64,000 nucleotides of DNA, from positions 372,001 to 436,000 of the forward strand of contig NZ_PHNJ01000002.1 of NCBI RefSeq assembly GCF_008122205.1, in the 5' to 3' direction. Positions 17,412 through 25,757 of the stretch are shown piece by piece; within the stretch, counting starts at the first letter, position 1; every line of letters starts with the position of its first letter. Made by a program: the position numbers and the translations under genes. Below the pieces are notes generated by a model. The model was given only the letters and a program-made list of their open reading frames with translations. It searched no databases and had not been told where the DNA came from. The DNA is from Natronococcus pandeyae. Lineage in GTDB: Archaea > Halobacteriota > Halobacteria > Halobacteriales > Natrialbaceae.

Positions 17412-18341
17412 TCAGCACTCCTCGGGTCGCCGCGGCCGATCCGGATCGACCGCGTGCGCGAGCGGTTCGACGTCGGTCTCGAGCGGGTAGTCGAGGAGCT
17501 GTCCCGGGTCTTCGAGCACGCGTCCAAGCACGACCTCCGACCCTCTTGCGACCGGATTCCAGGTATCGTAGTAGGCGTCGTACACCCGTTCCATTTTCTC
17601 GGTCTCCATGTACCCACAAAGCACGTAGCCGTCGGGTCGGCGCTCGAGGAGTATCGACTCGGTGTACATGTTCTCGGCGTCGAGCATCTCCGCGCTCCAG
17701 CGCTCGATCGGGCCGAGGTCGAGTTCGCCGCTCTCGACGCGACGCGAAACTCCGGCGAACCAGTCCGCGAATCGCTCCGGAACTCCCGGCTCGAGGCGCA
17801 TCTGTACCAGTTCGACGTCGACGCCGATGTCCGGGCCGGCGACGACGAGCGGACCGTCCTGTTCGCCCGTCGCGGTGCGCGGCCGGACCGGGTTGACGGC
17901 GTGGACGAGCAGTTCGTGGTCGACCGCGTCCCCCTCGTCGGCGATCGCCTCGTGCTCGAGGGGAAACGCCGCCTCGACTCGTAACTTCGGATCGTTCCAG
18001 TCGACCGTCGCGGACCGCGGAAGTTCGACGTACCAGATTAGTTCTGGCTCCTCCCCGCCGGTGTCGAGAAACAGCGACGCCGTGGTCGCGCCCTCCAGGC
18101 CGAGCAACTGGTCGGGGCCATCGTCGTCGCACGTCTGCGAGACCGCTTCTCGAACCGACTCGAGTCGGCTCTCGTCGACGCGCCGGCGGACGAGAAACGC
18201 GCTCGCGTGGCGTTCAGTGATCACTCTCGGCTCGGTCGTGGCCGACGCGGAACGCCTGCGGTACCGCGCGTAGCCGACCCCAGCGGCGACGGTGATTGCT
18301 CCGAGAACGAGGCTCCGGCGAACCCGCGGACGAGCGTTCAT
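17412..18341 (-). CDS. Membrane-anchored protein with two tandem DUF6176-like domains
   Basis: A 309-residue protein. Residues 10-28 form one hydrophobic segment (VLGAITVAAGVGY) followed by YRRR, so it is probably an N-terminal anchor or signal. Two homologous-looking halves follow. Residues 46-153 start with FLVRRRVDESRLESV and end with LLVHAVNPVRP. Residues 175-302 start with ELVQMRLEPGVPERF and end with PLAHAVDPDRP. Both carry a central strand pair (SLFLDTGGEEPELIWYVE and SILLERRPDGYVLCGYME). The second half resembles DUF6176, an uncharacterised family with a dimeric alpha/beta-barrel-like look. The function is unknown. Confidence 0.7.
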   Translation of the reverse strand: MNARPRVRRSLVLGAITVAAGVGYARYRRRSASATTEPRVITERHASAFLVRRRVDESRLESVREAVSQTCDDDGPDQLLGLEGATTASLFLDTGGEEPELIWYVELPRSATVDWNDPKLRVEAAFPLEHEAIADEGDAVDHELLVHAVNPVRPRTATGEQDGPLVVAGPDIGVDVELVQMRLEPGVPERFADWFAGVSRRVESGELDLGPIERWSAEMLDAENMYTESILLERRPDGYVLCGYMETEKMERVYDAYYDTWNPVARGSEVVLGRVLEDPGQLLDYPLETDVEPLAHAVDPDRPRRPEEC

Positions 18342-18424
18342 ACCAGATAGTTGGTGTCGATGCCGTTCGCAGTGTTCCCGAAACCTATCGCCGTTTTAAG
18401 TGTCACGCCCCTGTACGATCGGTT

Positions 18425-19072
18425 ATGAAGTCGGTCCGAATCGAACTGCAGTACGCGCCGGAAGCGCTCTCCCCGATCCACGAGGGGATCTGTTCGTCTC
18501 CCGATCTCGAGCGGGAACTGATTCTCGGCGGACAGGCGGTCGAGGGCGTCGAGACGATCACGTCGTTCGTCTTTGGCGATCCCGAGGCGTACGAGCCGCT
18601 GGTCGCCGACCGGCACCTGGTTCGCGAGTACGAGATCACGCCCGTCGAGGACGGCTTCTTTCTCTACCTTCGCCGGGAGCTCGGTCCGGAGGGACGTTCC
18701 TTACTGAACGCGCTCGCACAGGATACCGTCGTTGTCGTCCCGCCGATCGAGGTTCGATCCGATCGGACGATGCGATTGACACTCGTCGGCCACCCGGACG
18801 ATCTCAGAGCGATTCTCGAGACGGTTCCCGACGGGGTTTCCATGGACGTGCTGTGGGCCCACGACGAGTTGACGGCGACCGAACGGCCCCTTTCGGACCG
18901 CCAGCGCGAAGCGCTGCGGACTGCCCAGAGCGTCGGCTACTACGAGGTACCACGCCGGCACGGCATCGAGACCGTCGCCGCCGAACTCGAGTGTGCCGTC
19001 TCGACGGCCTCGGAGCTGCTTCGCCGGGGCGAGGCTCGAGCGGTCGAACAGGTTCTCGACACTGGACCTTAG
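18425..19072 (+). CDS. Bat-type (HTH-10) transcriptional regulator
   Basis: A 215-residue intact Bat-family protein. The N-terminal sensor-like half is MKSVRIELQYAPEALSP to VVVVPPIEVRSDRTMRLTL. The C-terminal HTH-10 domain has LSDRQREALRTAQSVGYYEVP and CAVSTASELLRRGEARA (residues 155-205). It is a relative of the truncated regulator at 2579-3183, and the alignment shows what that copy has lost. Proteins of this type act as haloarchaeal transcription factors; the targets are unknown. It is divergent from the DUF6176-like gene, with an 83-base gap between them. Confidence 0.88.
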   Translation: MKSVRIELQYAPEALSPIHEGICSSPDLERELILGGQAVEGVETITSFVFGDPEAYEPLVADRHLVREYEITPVEDGFFLYLRRELGPEGRSLLNALAQDTVVVVPPIEVRSDRTMRLTLVGHPDDLRAILETVPDGVSMDVLWAHDELTATERPLSDRQREALRTAQSVGYYEVPRRHGIETVAAELECAVSTASELLRRGEARAVEQVLDTGP

Positions 19073-19104
19073 CTCGCTGGTATACACGGACACCGGATCG
19101 GCAC

Positions 19105-19159
19105 GCGGGAAGGAAAACGAGCGCCAGATGCTATGCGGGAAGGAAAACGAGCGCCAGAT
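19105..19159. repeat. 30-bp tandem duplication at a gene 3' end
   Basis: A 25-base identical segment (GCGGGAAGGAAAACGAGCGC plus CAGAT) occurs at 19105-19129 and again at 19135-19159, a 30-base period. The right copy encodes the last residues (ALVFLPA) of the dolichol-kinase-like gene and the left copy lies just past its stop. This is a local slippage-type duplication, not a CRISPR repeat. Confidence 0.9.
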
Positions 19160-19721
19160 ACGCCAACCCGCCTGCGTAGATCGGGATCGTCAGGTTGTCG
19201 TCGACGATAAAATCGCCGACCCGTAACTTGACGCCGTCGGCGATCGTCGCGCCCACCGCCGCCGCGAGCACGGCGAGGGGATACTCGTAGAGGAAGGGAG
19301 TAGCGAGGAGCACGCTCACGACGAACATCGTGACGAGAACCTTCGCTCCCTTGATTCGCTTCAGGCTGTTGTCCGACACCGCACCGCTGATCGGATCGCC
19401 GACCGCGAGCATCAACATCGCCGGCAGGGCGATTTCGGCCGGGAACAGGAGGACGGCGATCGTCATGCTGACCATGTAGTAGCCGTAGCCGGCGAACTGG
19501 TCCTGTTCGTACTCGCGAGTCAGTTTCTCGTAGATCCACCACTCGAGACCGACGCGTAGTCGCAGGAACTCGAGGCCGATGACGCCGAGGGCGAGGACCA
19601 CCATCAGGAGCTGAAACCGCTCCCAGGTGAGACCGAGACCGAGAGAGTCCGCGAGGAGATACAGCGCGACCAGCCCCGCCCCGCTGGCGTGGACGAGACG
19701 GCGCTTTAGTTCGTCAGCCAT
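19131..19721 (-). CDS. Dolichol kinase-like/CTP transferase membrane protein
   Basis: A 196-residue protein with about six hydrophobic helices. The start ADELKRRLVHASGAGLVALY and the late loop LMLAVGDPISGAVSD (conserved Gly-Asp-Pro) plus AAAVGATIADGVKLRVGDFIVDDN match the dolichol kinase/phosphatidate cytidylyltransferase-like family. The role is probably in isoprenoid lipid phosphorylation or CTP-dependent lipid activation. ATG 19721 is chosen; GTG 19724 is possible. Its 3' end is tandemly duplicated (19105-19159). Confidence 0.82.
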   Translation of the reverse strand: MADELKRRLVHASGAGLVALYLLADSLGLGLTWERFQLLMVVLALGVIGLEFLRLRVGLEWWIYEKLTREYEQDQFAGYGYYMVSMTIAVLLFPAEIALPAMLMLAVGDPISGAVSDNSLKRIKGAKVLVTMFVVSVLLATPFLYEYPLAVLAAAVGATIADGVKLRVGDFIVDDNLTIPIYAGGLAYLALVFLPA

Positions 19722-19819
19722 CACCGCAACCCTCGAACGACGATACCTTCAGTCCGTCGGTTACGTTCGCGACGCGACCGATCGTACCGGACCCAGTCGC
19801 GCAAGGCCCGTTCTGGGGC

Positions 19820-20152
19820 TCACTCGTCTGGCTGCTCGACGACGACGGTACCGCGGCTCGAAACGCTCACTCGACAGTCTTCGTACGAAAAAGCCACTTC
19901 GACGGGCGTTTCTCGGACCGACGACACGAGGTCGGTGAGTGCTTCGGGATCGATGACCGCGTACAGCGGTTCCATGGCTTCGGGTTCGCGGTTCGTAACG
20001 GTTGCCACGGCTTCGACGATCGCCACGACGACTGTGTTGTAATCCGTATCGAAACGAGTGTATGCCGCTTCCGTAGTCGGGTCGTATCCTACACTGTCCT
20101 CACCGAACGGAGCAGCGGGAGTAGAGTCGGGTGCAGTTGTATTGTCGTTCAT
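19820..20152 (-). CDS. HalOD1 output domain protein
   Basis: A 110-residue protein whose residues 35-105 match the haloarchaeal HalOD1 output domain: VVVAIVEAVATVTNREPEAM, PLYAVIDPEALTDLV, VEVAFSYEDCRVSVSSRGTV. The N terminus is disordered and acidic. HalOD1 proteins are stand-alone or fused output modules of halophilic signalling systems with no defined mechanism. It lies 47 bases downstream of a PAS-Bat regulator on the same strand and may be co-transcribed. Confidence 0.88.
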   Translation of the reverse strand: MNDNTTAPDSTPAAPFGEDSVGYDPTTEAAYTRFDTDYNTVVVAIVEAVATVTNREPEAMEPLYAVIDPEALTDLVSSVRETPVEVAFSYEDCRVSVSSRGTVVVEQPDE

Positions 20153-20199
20153 TGACCTACACTATAACAGACACCGGGGTAAGAGGGGACGCTGACCAG

Positions 20200-21369
20200 T
20201 CAGCGTGCGTCCGCACCGGACTTCTCGAAGAGGTGGCGAAAGACCGTCAGCTGGGCCTTGCGCAGGTGCTGGTTGAAGGTCTGTCGGGTGACACCGAACC
20301 GGTCTGCCAGTTCGTCGCCGGTGCTGGTCCGCGGCGTGTCGAAGTAGCCGCCGAAGTACGCGGAATCGAGCACGGCGAGTTGCCGCTCGGTGAGCGCGTC
20401 TGCGACGACGTCGTACAGCAGGTGCGGCGAGTAGACGAGTTCCTCGGACACCAGTTCGACGTCGGGGTGGAACTGCCGAATCCCGTCTGCGGCCAGTCGG
20501 CGATCCACGTCGCCCGGAAGCTCTCCGCGGAACCTGACCTCGTCGGGAGCGATGGCGATGTCGCGGGGGCGGCCGCCGAGGGAGGAAAACACCTGGGATA
20601 CCGTCTCGGGTTCCGCGTGGGCTTCGATGCGATTGTAGCCGTCGATCGAGCTGAGTAACCGTGCGTCGGTGAAGTGTGGGACCTCTTCGACGGCGGTGAC
20701 GAACTCGCTCGCGGAGAGATCCGCCGTTCCCATGTACTGGACGGTCGTCCCGTCGGGGAGCAAGACGACGGAGTCGATATCGATCCGCGTTTCGTACCCC
20801 TCGGTGCGAAGGGAGGGCGGGACTGCCGACTCGTCGGCGCGAAACTCGAGGTGCCGGACGTGGTCGCTGGTCAATCGCTCCTCGCGTCGCTTCAATGCGG
20901 TCACGTCCTCGAACGCGACGACGACGTACTCGACGGCTCCCGTCTCGTCCAGAATTGGTGCCGAATTACTGGATAGCCACCGTTCGGAGCCGTCCGAACG
21001 TTCGATCCAGTGTTCGAATCCGAGCACCGGTTCGCCCGTCTCGAAGACTCGCGCAACCGGATTTTCCGACGCCGGAACGGGCGTTCCATCGTCGTAGTAG
21101 ATGTTCCAGTCCGAGTGGTCGTACGCTCGGCCGACGAGTTCCTCGCTCGTGAGACCGAGCGTCTCTACTGCACGCCTGTTGGCGAAGGCGAACTCACCCT
21201 TCGGGCCGATCACGACGGTGCTGACCGGATTCATATCGAACACGCGCTGAGCGAGGTCTCCGGGCGGTCGATACTGCCGCTCGTCCGTCTGCTGGTCGTT
21301 CGACTCTTCGTCGGGAACGTCGCTCGTCGGCGAATCCGTCACGGCTCCATCGTCTGACGAACGGGTCAA
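20200..21369 (-). CDS. PAS-domain Bat (bacterio-opsin activator-like) regulator
   Basis: A 389-residue protein. Residues about 40-165 form a PAS domain (DMNPVSTVVIGPKGEFAFAN, then VEYVVVAFEDVTALKRREE). Residues 170-310 are the Bat middle region. The C terminus is an HTH-10 domain with LTERQLAVLDSAYFGGYFDTP and FGVTRQTFNQHLRKAQLTVF. It would sense a ligand or redox state and control transcription. The start is uncertain: TTG 21369 as given, or GTG 21342. A degenerate acidic N terminus gives no guide. Confidence 0.85.
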   Translation of the reverse strand: MTRSSDDGAVTDSPTSDVPDEESNDQQTDERQYRPPGDLAQRVFDMNPVSTVVIGPKGEFAFANRRAVETLGLTSEELVGRAYDHSDWNIYYDDGTPVPASENPVARVFETGEPVLGFEHWIERSDGSERWLSSNSAPILDETGAVEYVVVAFEDVTALKRREERLTSDHVRHLEFRADESAVPPSLRTEGYETRIDIDSVVLLPDGTTVQYMGTADLSASEFVTAVEEVPHFTDARLLSSIDGYNRIEAHAEPETVSQVFSSLGGRPRDIAIAPDEVRFRGELPGDVDRRLAADGIRQFHPDVELVSEELVYSPHLLYDVVADALTERQLAVLDSAYFGGYFDTPRTSTGDELADRFGVTRQTFNQHLRKAQLTVFRHLFEKSGADAR

Positions 21370-21681
21370 CGGCCTTCCTCGAAACGGCTGTACCCGTCCC
21401 TACCCCGTCCGATACTGCGATAGCCGAGTTCCGATCGGTGCGTGCGGACACGACTGACGCTGCGTCCGAACGACGCCTCGCCGGATCGATGCCGGTCCAT
21501 ACCACGGGTATGGTGCCACCGGATAAATGTGTTCCAGTGGTTCCAAATTTGAAAGGAAAACGGTACGAGGGCGCGTAGCCGACGAGTTACCGCGTCGTTC
21601 GCGCCCGATGGCGGTGGTGGCGCGGCTCTCACCGGAAGTCGTGGGGCTCACGGACCGGCCGATACGGAGTCGGATCCGCGT
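21370..21681. other. Intergenic region upstream of PAS-Bat, downstream of glyS
   Basis: This is 312 bases between two minus-strand genes, and it should contain the PAS-Bat promoter. A short AT-rich tract occurs around 21540-21565. I saw no RNA gene or clear repeat. Confidence 0.45.
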
Positions 21682-23463
21682 CTACAGTTCTTCGAACTCG
21701 AGTTCGCCGGTCCGAAGCGCCGACAGCGTCTCCGGCAGGTCGTCGATCGGCAGCCGCTTCTGGTCGGTCGAGTCGCGCTCCCGGACCGTAACCGACCGCT
21801 CGTCGGCCTCCACGGTCTCGTAGTCGACCGTCACGCAGAACGGTGTGCCGACCTCGTCCTGACGGCGGTAGCGTCGACCGATGTTGCCCGAGTCGTCGTA
21901 GGTCACGGCGAGGCCCTCCGCGCGAAGCGCCGCGGCGATGTCGCGGGCCTCGGCCTCGAGTTCGTCGTCGCTCTGCAGCGGGAAGACGCCGACGAAGGTG
22001 GGCGCGACCTCGGGATCGAGGTCGAGGTAGGTTCGCTCCTCGCCGGCGACCTCGTCCTCGCTGTAGGCGTGATGGAGGACGGTGTAGACCAATCGGTCCA
22101 CGCCGAAGGAGGGTTCGACGACGTGAGGCGTGATGTGCTCGCCGGCTTCGGTCTGCTCTTCGACCGCGAAGCCGGTCTTCTCGACGGGGAGTTCGTGGCT
22201 CTCGCCCTCGAGGACGATCTCGACCGTCTCGCCGTCGAAGGCGGCGCGGTCGCGACTCGCGAGTTCCTCGAGTTTTTGGACGACGGCCTGCGCGTCGCCG
22301 CCGAACTCCGGCCCCAGGTAGCTCATGTCGGGGTCGACCACCGCGCGTTCGACCGTCTGTGGCTCGTCGTACTGTTTGAAGATCGTGAACCGGTCGTCGG
22401 AGTGCTCCTCGTGTTTCGAGAGGTCGTAGTCGCTCCGGTAGGCGAAGCCGGCCATCTCGATCCAGTTGCCGTCGATCTCGCTCTCGGCGTCCCAGCAGTC
22501 CGCGGCGTAGTGGGCCCGCTCGCCGGAGAGGTGCTGACGGAACCGGAACCGGTCCATGTCGACGCCGACGGCGTCGTACCACGGCTTCGCCACGCCGAGG
22601 AAGTACGCGACCCACGGACTGCCGATGACCCCGTCGTCGACGGCGTCGCCGATCGTCGTCCGAACCTCGTCACCGTCCTCCGCGTTCTGCTCGCTCGCGG
22701 GGTACAGCGTTACCTCCACGTCTTCGACGCGCTCGAGGGGGGGTTCGTCTTCCTCGGGGTCGACGAAGTACTCGAGCTCGGCCTGCGTGAACTCGCGGGT
22801 CCGAATAATGGAGCGCCGCGGGCTGATCTCGTTGCGGTAGGCGCGACCGATCTGGGTCACGCCGAACGGGAGCTGATTGCGGGCGTACTCCTTGAGACGG
22901 GGGAACTCGACGAAGATGCCCTGGGCCGTCTCGGGGCGCAGGTAGCCTGGATCCGAGTCGCCGGGACCGATGTTCGTCGCGAACATGAGGTTGAACGCCT
23001 CGACGGCCTGGCCCGCGAGGCCGGCGTCACAGGAGGGACAGACGAGTTCGTACTCGGCGATGACGTCTTCGACCTCCGGGATCGGGAGGCTCTCGGCGTC
23101 CTCGTACTCGGTGTTGTCCTCGACGACGTGATCCGCGCGGTGGCTCTCGCCGCACTCCGGACACTCGACGAGCATGTCGTCGAAGCCGTCGAGATGGCCC
23201 GACGCCTCGAAGACGGGTTCGGGCATGATCGTCGGCGCGTCGATCTCCATGTTCCCCTCCGCGACGGCGAAGCGGTCGCGCCAGGCGTCTTCGACGTTGC
23301 CCTTCAGTGCGGCACCCTGCGGACCGAAGGTGTAGAACCCGCCGACGCCGCCGTAGGCGCCGGAGGACTGGAAGAAATAGCCCCGCCGTTTGGCCAGTTC
23401 GACCAGTTTCTCGCTCGTCGATTCGTCCGTCTCGGCTACGTCCGTCTGTCGTTGCTCACTCAT
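21682..23463 (-). CDS. glyS: Glycyl-tRNA synthetase (class II)
   Basis: A 593-residue enzyme that charges tRNA-Gly, of the archaeal/eukaryotic dimeric type. Visible are the N-terminal RRGYFFQSSGAYGGVGGFYT, a zinc-like CPECGESHR/CPSCDAG insert, class II motif 2 (YRNEISPRRSIIRTREFTQA) and motif 3 (FGVDRLVYTVLHHAY), then an anticodon-binding domain. It overlaps the end of the upstream CBS gene by 8 bases and is therefore probably translated from the same mRNA. Confidence 0.97.
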   Translation of the reverse strand: MSEQRQTDVAETDESTSEKLVELAKRRGYFFQSSGAYGGVGGFYTFGPQGAALKGNVEDAWRDRFAVAEGNMEIDAPTIMPEPVFEASGHLDGFDDMLVECPECGESHRADHVVEDNTEYEDAESLPIPEVEDVIAEYELVCPSCDAGLAGQAVEAFNLMFATNIGPGDSDPGYLRPETAQGIFVEFPRLKEYARNQLPFGVTQIGRAYRNEISPRRSIIRTREFTQAELEYFVDPEEDEPPLERVEDVEVTLYPASEQNAEDGDEVRTTIGDAVDDGVIGSPWVAYFLGVAKPWYDAVGVDMDRFRFRQHLSGERAHYAADCWDAESEIDGNWIEMAGFAYRSDYDLSKHEEHSDDRFTIFKQYDEPQTVERAVVDPDMSYLGPEFGGDAQAVVQKLEELASRDRAAFDGETVEIVLEGESHELPVEKTGFAVEEQTEAGEHITPHVVEPSFGVDRLVYTVLHHAYSEDEVAGEERTYLDLDPEVAPTFVGVFPLQSDDELEAEARDIAAALRAEGLAVTYDDSGNIGRRYRRQDEVGTPFCVTVDYETVEADERSVTVRERDSTDQKRLPIDDLPETLSALRTGELEFEEL

Positions 23464-24307
23464 AGAGTGCCTCCAAAAGATCGACGTCGCGGGCGATGCC
23501 GACGAGTTGCTCGCCCGTGACCATCGGGATCTGTTCGATGTCGTTGCTGATCATCAGCTGTGCGGTCTTCTGAACCGTTCTCTCGGCCGAGACCGTCACG
23601 ACCTCGTCGCTCATGAACTCGCGGACCGGCCCGTTCGGGATCTCGATGTCCCGTGTCGGGAGGTAGCGGCTCCCGACACCCTTGACTCCCTCCCACGACC
23701 ACTCGGAGTCCTGGTCGGGGAAGTTGTCACCCGTCTCCTCCTCGCCCTCGACGATACGGGCGACGTCGATGATGTCGACCTCCGTGAGTACGCCGCTCAT
23801 CCGGCCGTCGTCGTCGAGTGCGACCGTGTACGGGACGTTCGCGTAGTAGAGTTCACGTTCGGCGACGGGCAGCGGCGCGCCCTCGTAGCTCGTGTTCACG
23901 TCCTCGCTCGCGTGTGAGCCGACGGTGTCGTCGGTCTCCTGGTCCCCCGCCGCGATCGCGTGGATCACGTCGGTCACCGTGACGATCCCCTCGAGCTCTC
24001 CGTCCACGACCGGCACGCGGCGCGCGCCCTCCTCGACCATCAGCTGTGCGACCTCCTCGAGCGTGGTCTCGGCTGTCGTCGTCGGGACCTCGTCCATCAG
24101 CATGACGAGCTGGTCTTCGTCGGGCTGCTCGATCAGCACGTCTCGGGAAATCAGCCCTCTGTACTCCACTCTCTCGTCGGTTTCCGAGACGACCGGCACG
24201 GACGAGAACGACTGTTCCTGCAGGTACTCGAGTACGTCCTCTCGGGTACCTGGGAGTTCGACGGTTACCACGTCCTCCCGCGGCGTCATCGCGTCGACTA
24301 CGTTCAT
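23456..24307 (-). CDS. Four-CBS-domain protein
   Basis: A 283-residue soluble protein composed of two CBS pairs. The repeated motifs are VVDAMTPREDVVTVEL, LMDEVPTTTAETTLEEVAQLM, a more divergent third (PVAERELYYANVPYTVALDD) and FMSDEVVTVSAERTVQKTAQLM. CBS pairs bind adenine nucleotides and act as energy or ligand sensors. The gene precedes and overlaps glyS. The start at ATG 24307 is supported by a TTTATA box 28 bases upstream, giving a leaderless transcript. The frame continuing to 24442 lies beyond the promoter. Confidence 0.88.
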   Translation of the reverse strand: MNVVDAMTPREDVVTVELPGTREDVLEYLQEQSFSSVPVVSETDERVEYRGLISRDVLIEQPDEDQLVMLMDEVPTTTAETTLEEVAQLMVEEGARRVPVVDGELEGIVTVTDVIHAIAAGDQETDDTVGSHASEDVNTSYEGAPLPVAERELYYANVPYTVALDDDGRMSGVLTEVDIIDVARIVEGEEETGDNFPDQDSEWSWEGVKGVGSRYLPTRDIEIPNGPVREFMSDEVVTVSAERTVQKTAQLMISNDIEQIPMVTGEQLVGIARDVDLLEALYE

Positions 24308-24332
24308 ATCCCCACGGTACGGCCAAAATGAG

Positions 24333-24338
24333 TATAAA
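24333..24338 (-). promoter_or_regulatory. TATA box of the CBS-glyS operon
   Basis: TTTATA on the minus strand lies about 28 bases before ATG 24307, consistent with a leaderless start. Confidence 0.55.
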
Positions 24339-24412
24339 CCCAGTGTTTCACACGCCGGTCTATCGTCTCGGTTTCCGAGTAGTCGTGAAACTGGACGTTC
24401 CAATTCGACGCG

Positions 24413-24420
24413 TTTATATG
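24413..24420 (+). promoter_or_regulatory. TATA box of the 53-residue gene
   Basis: TTTATATG lies about 27 bases before ATG 24443. Together with the box at 24333 it forms a compact divergent promoter. Confidence 0.55.
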
Positions 24421-24442
24421 TGGGTGGTATTGACATACGCAC

Positions 24443-24604
24443 ATGGTGTTAGACACTCACACCGTCTCCTCTGGCGACACTGTCGTCGGCGCGATCGACG
24501 CGACCGAGTCTGCCGACGAGTTCATCATCGCGGACATCGCTGTCGACGACGCGTGGCTCTCGATGCGGGCCGACGACGCGCCGACACTTCCGGCGATGCG
24601 GTGA
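24443..24604 (+). CDS. Small haloarchaeal protein, DUF7556-like
   Basis: A 53-residue acidic protein: MVLDTHTVSSGDTVV at the N terminus, ADEFIIADIAVDDAWLSM in the middle and a short Pro-containing tail. The IIADI...DDAWLSM core is shared by small haloarchaeal proteins that I associate with DUF7556. No cysteines or membrane segment are present. A well-placed TATA box at 24413-24420 supports expression as a leaderless message. Function unknown. Confidence 0.7.
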   Translation: MVLDTHTVSSGDTVVGAIDATESADEFIIADIAVDDAWLSMRADDAPTLPAMR

Positions 24605-24701
24605 GTTCCGCTGTTCGACGCGGTTGACTGTGAGCGTCCCCTGGCGGCGCGGATTCATGCGAGCGGCCGCTGCCCCGCGTATCGTACACTATTTGATTCT
24701 C

Positions 24702-24715
24702 AGACACCTGTGTCT
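24702..24715. repeat. Perfect 6-bp inverted repeat, possible operator
   Basis: AGACAC-CT-GTGTCT lies 8 bases before the start codon at 24723. Its position fits an operator of the downstream gene, but this is a single short palindrome. Confidence 0.3.
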
Positions 24716-24722
24716 TCGATAA

Positions 24723-25241
24723 ATGGTTGGTCCGCGCCCTCGAGACGATTCCGGACGGGACGCGAGTAACAGCGTCCGAAGCGAGACCGATGACTCCCGG
24801 TATACGACCGCGACGTTCCTCTCGGCACTCATCCCGACGGCGCTCGCCCGGCGCGTTATCCGGGTCTCGGTCGAGACCGATCGGGACGTCTACGACCGTG
24901 ACGACCCCGTCGAGATCACCGTCGATTTCAAGAATCCGTTGCCGGTTCCGATCAAGATCCCGACGCCCGAACGGCGCCGCTGGGGATGGGCGATCGACGG
25001 CGAACTCGAGGCCAGCGACGAACGGCGCTACACGCGTGATCGCCCCTCGTCGTTCGACTTCAGGGGTGGCGAGCGAAAACAGACGACGTTCACCTGGAAC
25101 GGTCGATTCGAGCGCGATCGCGACGGGTCCTACCGCGAGTCCGTGATCCCCGATCCCGGCGAGTACGAGATTCGCGTCTTCGTCGCGACACACGAGGGTG
25201 CCTTCGAGCCCAGCGACTCCACGATCATTACGATTCGGTAG
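24723..25241 (+). CDS. Haloarchaeal protein with BsuPI/Ig-like beta domain (DUF7974-like)
   Basis: A 172-residue soluble protein. After a disordered N terminus, TFLSALIPTALARRVIRVSVETDRDVY leads into a beta-sandwich-like region: DDPVEITVDFKNPLPVPIKI, GWAIDGELEASDERRY, QTTFTWNGRFERD and DPGEYEIRVFVATHEGA. The strand pattern resembles BsuPI-type proteinase-inhibitor or Ig-like domains. Conserved haloarchaeal proteins of this form have no assigned function. The hydrophobic stretch near residues 31-42 is too short for a firm membrane call. Confidence 0.65.
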   Translation: MVGPRPRDDSGRDASNSVRSETDDSRYTTATFLSALIPTALARRVIRVSVETDRDVYDRDDPVEITVDFKNPLPVPIKIPTPERRRWGWAIDGELEASDERRYTRDRPSSFDFRGGERKQTTFTWNGRFERDRDGSYRESVIPDPGEYEIRVFVATHEGAFEPSDSTIITIR

Positions 25242-25757
25242 CGGGACGAACTGCCGTTGGTGAACCGCCTCGAGGTCAAGCCCTGTGGCATTCGCCTCGA
25301 ACCACCTGTAAAAAACAAGATCACTGCTCGCCGGATTACGACCGACCCCCCCGACGAGTTATCCCGTGAGGAACCCGCCTGGCGGGAGGTTCGTATCTGG
25401 ACGTCCGCTCTCGCTCCGCTGCACTCCCGAAAATTGTGGGGAGTTATCGATCGCTCGCTGTACTTTCGTGGTGATGCCGATCGCCATCGTCAGCACTGAC
25501 ATAGTCTTACTCATATACGAGTTAATAATGGCGTCGACTGTTTAAGCCTTTTTACGATTAATGACAATGTTGTATAATTGTTCTCAACGAGATTAGTGAA
25601 CTACTCACAACGTGATAGAATATCAGCAAACGGGATAGTAGCGTCCGAGTGACGGTTGACGTGTTCGTGAATCGCGCTCGGCATCGATCCCACGATCGAC
25701 GGTCGACCATTGACGCCCAGAAATCGCGAAAATAAGCGATTCGCCTGTTTCGACTCG
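25242..25757. other. Convergent intergenic region with AT-rich tract
   Basis: This is 516 bases between the 3' ends of a + gene and the ABC operon (-). A markedly AT-rich stretch at about 25500-25640 includes a T5 run near 25549, which could end transcription from the left. An imperfect inverted repeat GAACCCGCC/CGGGAGGTTC lies near 25371-25391. An 80-codon frame at 25257 shows no protein features, and I saw no RNA gene. Confidence 0.45.

Noticed and set aside
25257-25499. An 80-codon plus-strand frame in an intergenic region
   Set aside because: No start context, no recognisable motif and non-acidic composition unlike haloarchaeal proteins.
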